64,000 bases of DNA from CAVTOO01 sp963736355. GTDB lineage: Bacteria; Pseudomonadota; Alphaproteobacteria; Rhizobiales; Xanthobacteraceae. The stretch lies in assembly GCA_963736355.1 (NCBI GenBank), contig CAVTOO010000003.1:62001-126000 (forward strand), in the 5' to 3' direction. Below the pieces are notes generated by a model. That model had not been told where the DNA came from and searched no databases. It saw only the letters and a program-made list of their open reading frames with translations. Made by a program: the position numbers and the translations under genes. Every line of letters starts with the position of its first letter. The stretch's first letter is position 1. Shown in pieces: positions 62,854 to 64,000 of the stretch.

Positions 62854-63714
62854 CTAGTCCGTAAAGACGACCGTCTTCTTGCCGTTGGGGATCACGCGAT
62901 CCTCGAGGTGATGGCGCACGGCGCGCGCCAGGACGCGACGCTCGATATCGCGGCCCTTGCGCACGAGATCGTCGGGGGTGTCGCGATGCGAGATGCGCTC
63001 GACATCCTGCTCGATGATCGGACCTTCGTCGAGTTCGGACGTCACGTAATGGCCGGTCGCGCCGATCAGCTTGACGCCGCGCTCATGCGCCTGGTGGTAG
63101 GGCTTGGCGCCCTTGAAGCCCGGCAGGAACGAGTGGTGGATATTGATGCACTTGCCGGAGAGCTTGGCGGACAATCCATCGGACAGAATCTGCATGTAGC
63201 GCGCCAGCACCACGAGATCGGTCCTGGTGTCGGCGACGATCTGCGCGATCTGACTTTCCTGCTCGAGCTTGGTCTGCTTGGTGACCGGCAGATAGTGAAA
63301 CGGAATATCGCCGAAGGCGAGATGCGCGAACGTCTCGCGCGGATAGTTCGAAATGATGCCGACAATATCCATCGCCAGTTCACCCGTCTGCCAGCGATAG
63401 AGCAAATCAGCCAGGCAGTGATCGAACTTGGAGACCAGCAGCAGCACGCGGCGGTTCTCGGCGCGGTCGCGCATCGTCCAGAGCATGCCGAATTTCTTGC
63501 CGATGGAGTCAAAACCCTGCGACAGCGACTCGATCGTCAGACCATCCTTCAGCGGCGAGAACACCACGCGCATGAAAAACTTGTTGGTCGGAATATCGTC
63601 GAACTGCTGCGCGTCGAGCACGTTGCAACCGGCCTCGAACAGATAGGTCGAGACAGCGGCGACGATGCCCGGCTTGTCCGGGCACGAGAGCGTGAGGACA
63701 TAGGATTTATGCAT
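62854..63714 (-). CDS. purU: formyltetrahydrofolate deformylase
   Basis: 286 residues. N-terminal ACT domain (YVLTLSCPDKPGIVAAVSTYLFEAGCNVLDAQQFDD), then a formyltransferase-like hydrolase domain with catalytic His and Asp: CINIHHSFLPGFKGAKPYHQA and TSELDEGPIIEQDV; VLARYMQILSDG is diagnostic for PurU. It hydrolyses 10-formyl-THF to formate and THF, balancing C1 pools. Length is normal. ATG 63714. Confidence 0.95.
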   Translation of the reverse strand: MHKSYVLTLSCPDKPGIVAAVSTYLFEAGCNVLDAQQFDDIPTNKFFMRVVFSPLKDGLTIESLSQGFDSIGKKFGMLWTMRDRAENRRVLLLVSKFDHCLADLLYRWQTGELAMDIVGIISNYPRETFAHLAFGDIPFHYLPVTKQTKLEQESQIAQIVADTRTDLVVLARYMQILSDGLSAKLSGKCINIHHSFLPGFKGAKPYHQAHERGVKLIGATGHYVTSELDEGPIIEQDVERISHRDTPDDLVRKGRDIERRVLARAVRHHLEDRVIPNGKKTVVFTD

Positions 63715-63904
63715 GGCTTTGGCACCGATTGAACGCGCCGTGCATGCGACGATTGCCGCAGCCTGTCAACATCCATGGCGCGCCAGAGTTAAGCAATGAC
63801 GGGAGTTTTGCGGCCCCACGGCGTGGGACATCGATGGGCGGCGCGGGCCATTGCGGGGGCACCAGCCCAAGGTTAAGACTGCGGCGAAGCGAGAGCCCGC
63901 CTGC

Positions 63905-64000
63905 ATGACCCCTTTCCTGCTGCAATATCTGTGCGACCCCGTAAGCGGCGCGCCGCTGGCGCTGACCGACGAGCGCCGCGACACCGACGGCAACATCGTG
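63905..64000 (+). CDS. start of a gene with a Trm112-like N-terminus (truncated by window end)
   Basis: ATG 63905 opens a frame without stop to the last base: MTPFLLQYLCDPVSGAPLAL, then DERRDTDGNIV. L-x-x-LCDPVSGxPL resembles the short Trm112-like head found before SAM-dependent methyltransferase domains, but only 32 codons are visible and the zinc-binding Cys pattern is incomplete. The identity is a guess; coding status is supported by composition. Confidence 0.45.
   Translation, partial: MTPFLLQYLCDPVSGAPLALTDERRDTDGNIV

Overview
The window reads as a GC-rich chromosomal segment of an alphaproteobacterium, most likely of the Nitrobacteraceae (Bradyrhizobium / Rhodopseudomonas / Afipia type). 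The evidence is gene content and local order (clpS-clpA near a phasin and a SPOR-tailed D-Ala-D-Ala carboxypeptidase; an EipB/DUF1849 protein; DUF1489; DUF599; a solitary SpoA protein next to lipB), rhizobial-type palindromic intergenic repeats, and a GTTC-N7-GTTC LexA box, the form used in alphaproteobacteria. No species assignment is possible by eye.

Layout. 1-5 kb: the 3' part of dinB, eipB, a RidA-family gene, a glycerophosphodiester phosphodiesterase, a FemAB-like acyltransferase and a HIT protein. 5-11 kb: a transport and catabolic cluster with a MarR-type regulator divergent from an M24 peptidase, a complete TRAP transporter (P, Q, M subunits) and convergent azlCD. 11-18.2 kb: clpA-clpS, a Tad-type vWA protein, a phasin with two TGC-N3-GCA boxes, and the carboxypeptidase. 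18.3-22.7 kb: nhaA, then an accessory patch of small genes. Its core is a five-gene minus-strand operon (21302 to 19957) with a consensus promoter whose spacer carries a perfect LexA box, and with twin ribbon-helix-helix operators inside it. This is the best candidate here for an undescribed system. 22.8-31.5 kb: an orphan Bug-type receptor, a LysR/cupin pair, many small membrane or unknown proteins, and a J-domain plus vWA pair. 31.5-41.4 kb: panC (many frameshifts), an OmpA/DUF4892 protein, GST, DUF599, DUF3253, YdcF, an aldo/keto reductase and mgtE. 41.6-46.4 kb: mgtC, a segment ending in a 3' mgtC remnant, a NERD-domain superfamily-1 helicase and tRNA-Leu(GAG). 46.5-64 kb: a FliN-like protein, lipB, a PEP-mutase-family enzyme, pccA, a 1-Cys peroxiredoxin, a thioesterase-photolyase pair, glutathione-dependent formaldehyde dehydrogenase, an OmpA protein, a 2-keto-3-deoxy-pentonate-dehydratase-like enzyme with a ketoglutarate semialdehyde dehydrogenase, a polytopic membrane protein, purU, and the start of a last gene.

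Sequence quality. I count 31 frame breaks inside otherwise well-conserved genes. 26 of them fit a single extra base (or two missing bases) and 5 fit the opposite shift. They are absent from about 4.6-17.3 kb (including the long clpA) and dense in panC, pccA and the aldehyde dehydrogenase. The pattern looks like an insertion-biased consensus error, so I annotate these loci as genes and give the break positions.

How genes work together: clpS/clpA form the N-degron adaptor and unfoldase; the TRAP cluster probably imports a carboxylated or peptide-like substrate processed by the M24 enzyme; the 58.5-61.2 kb pair would carry a 2-keto-3-deoxy-pentonate to 2-oxoglutarate; adhC and purU both feed formate/C1 metabolism; mgtE and mgtC are divergent magnesium-related genes.
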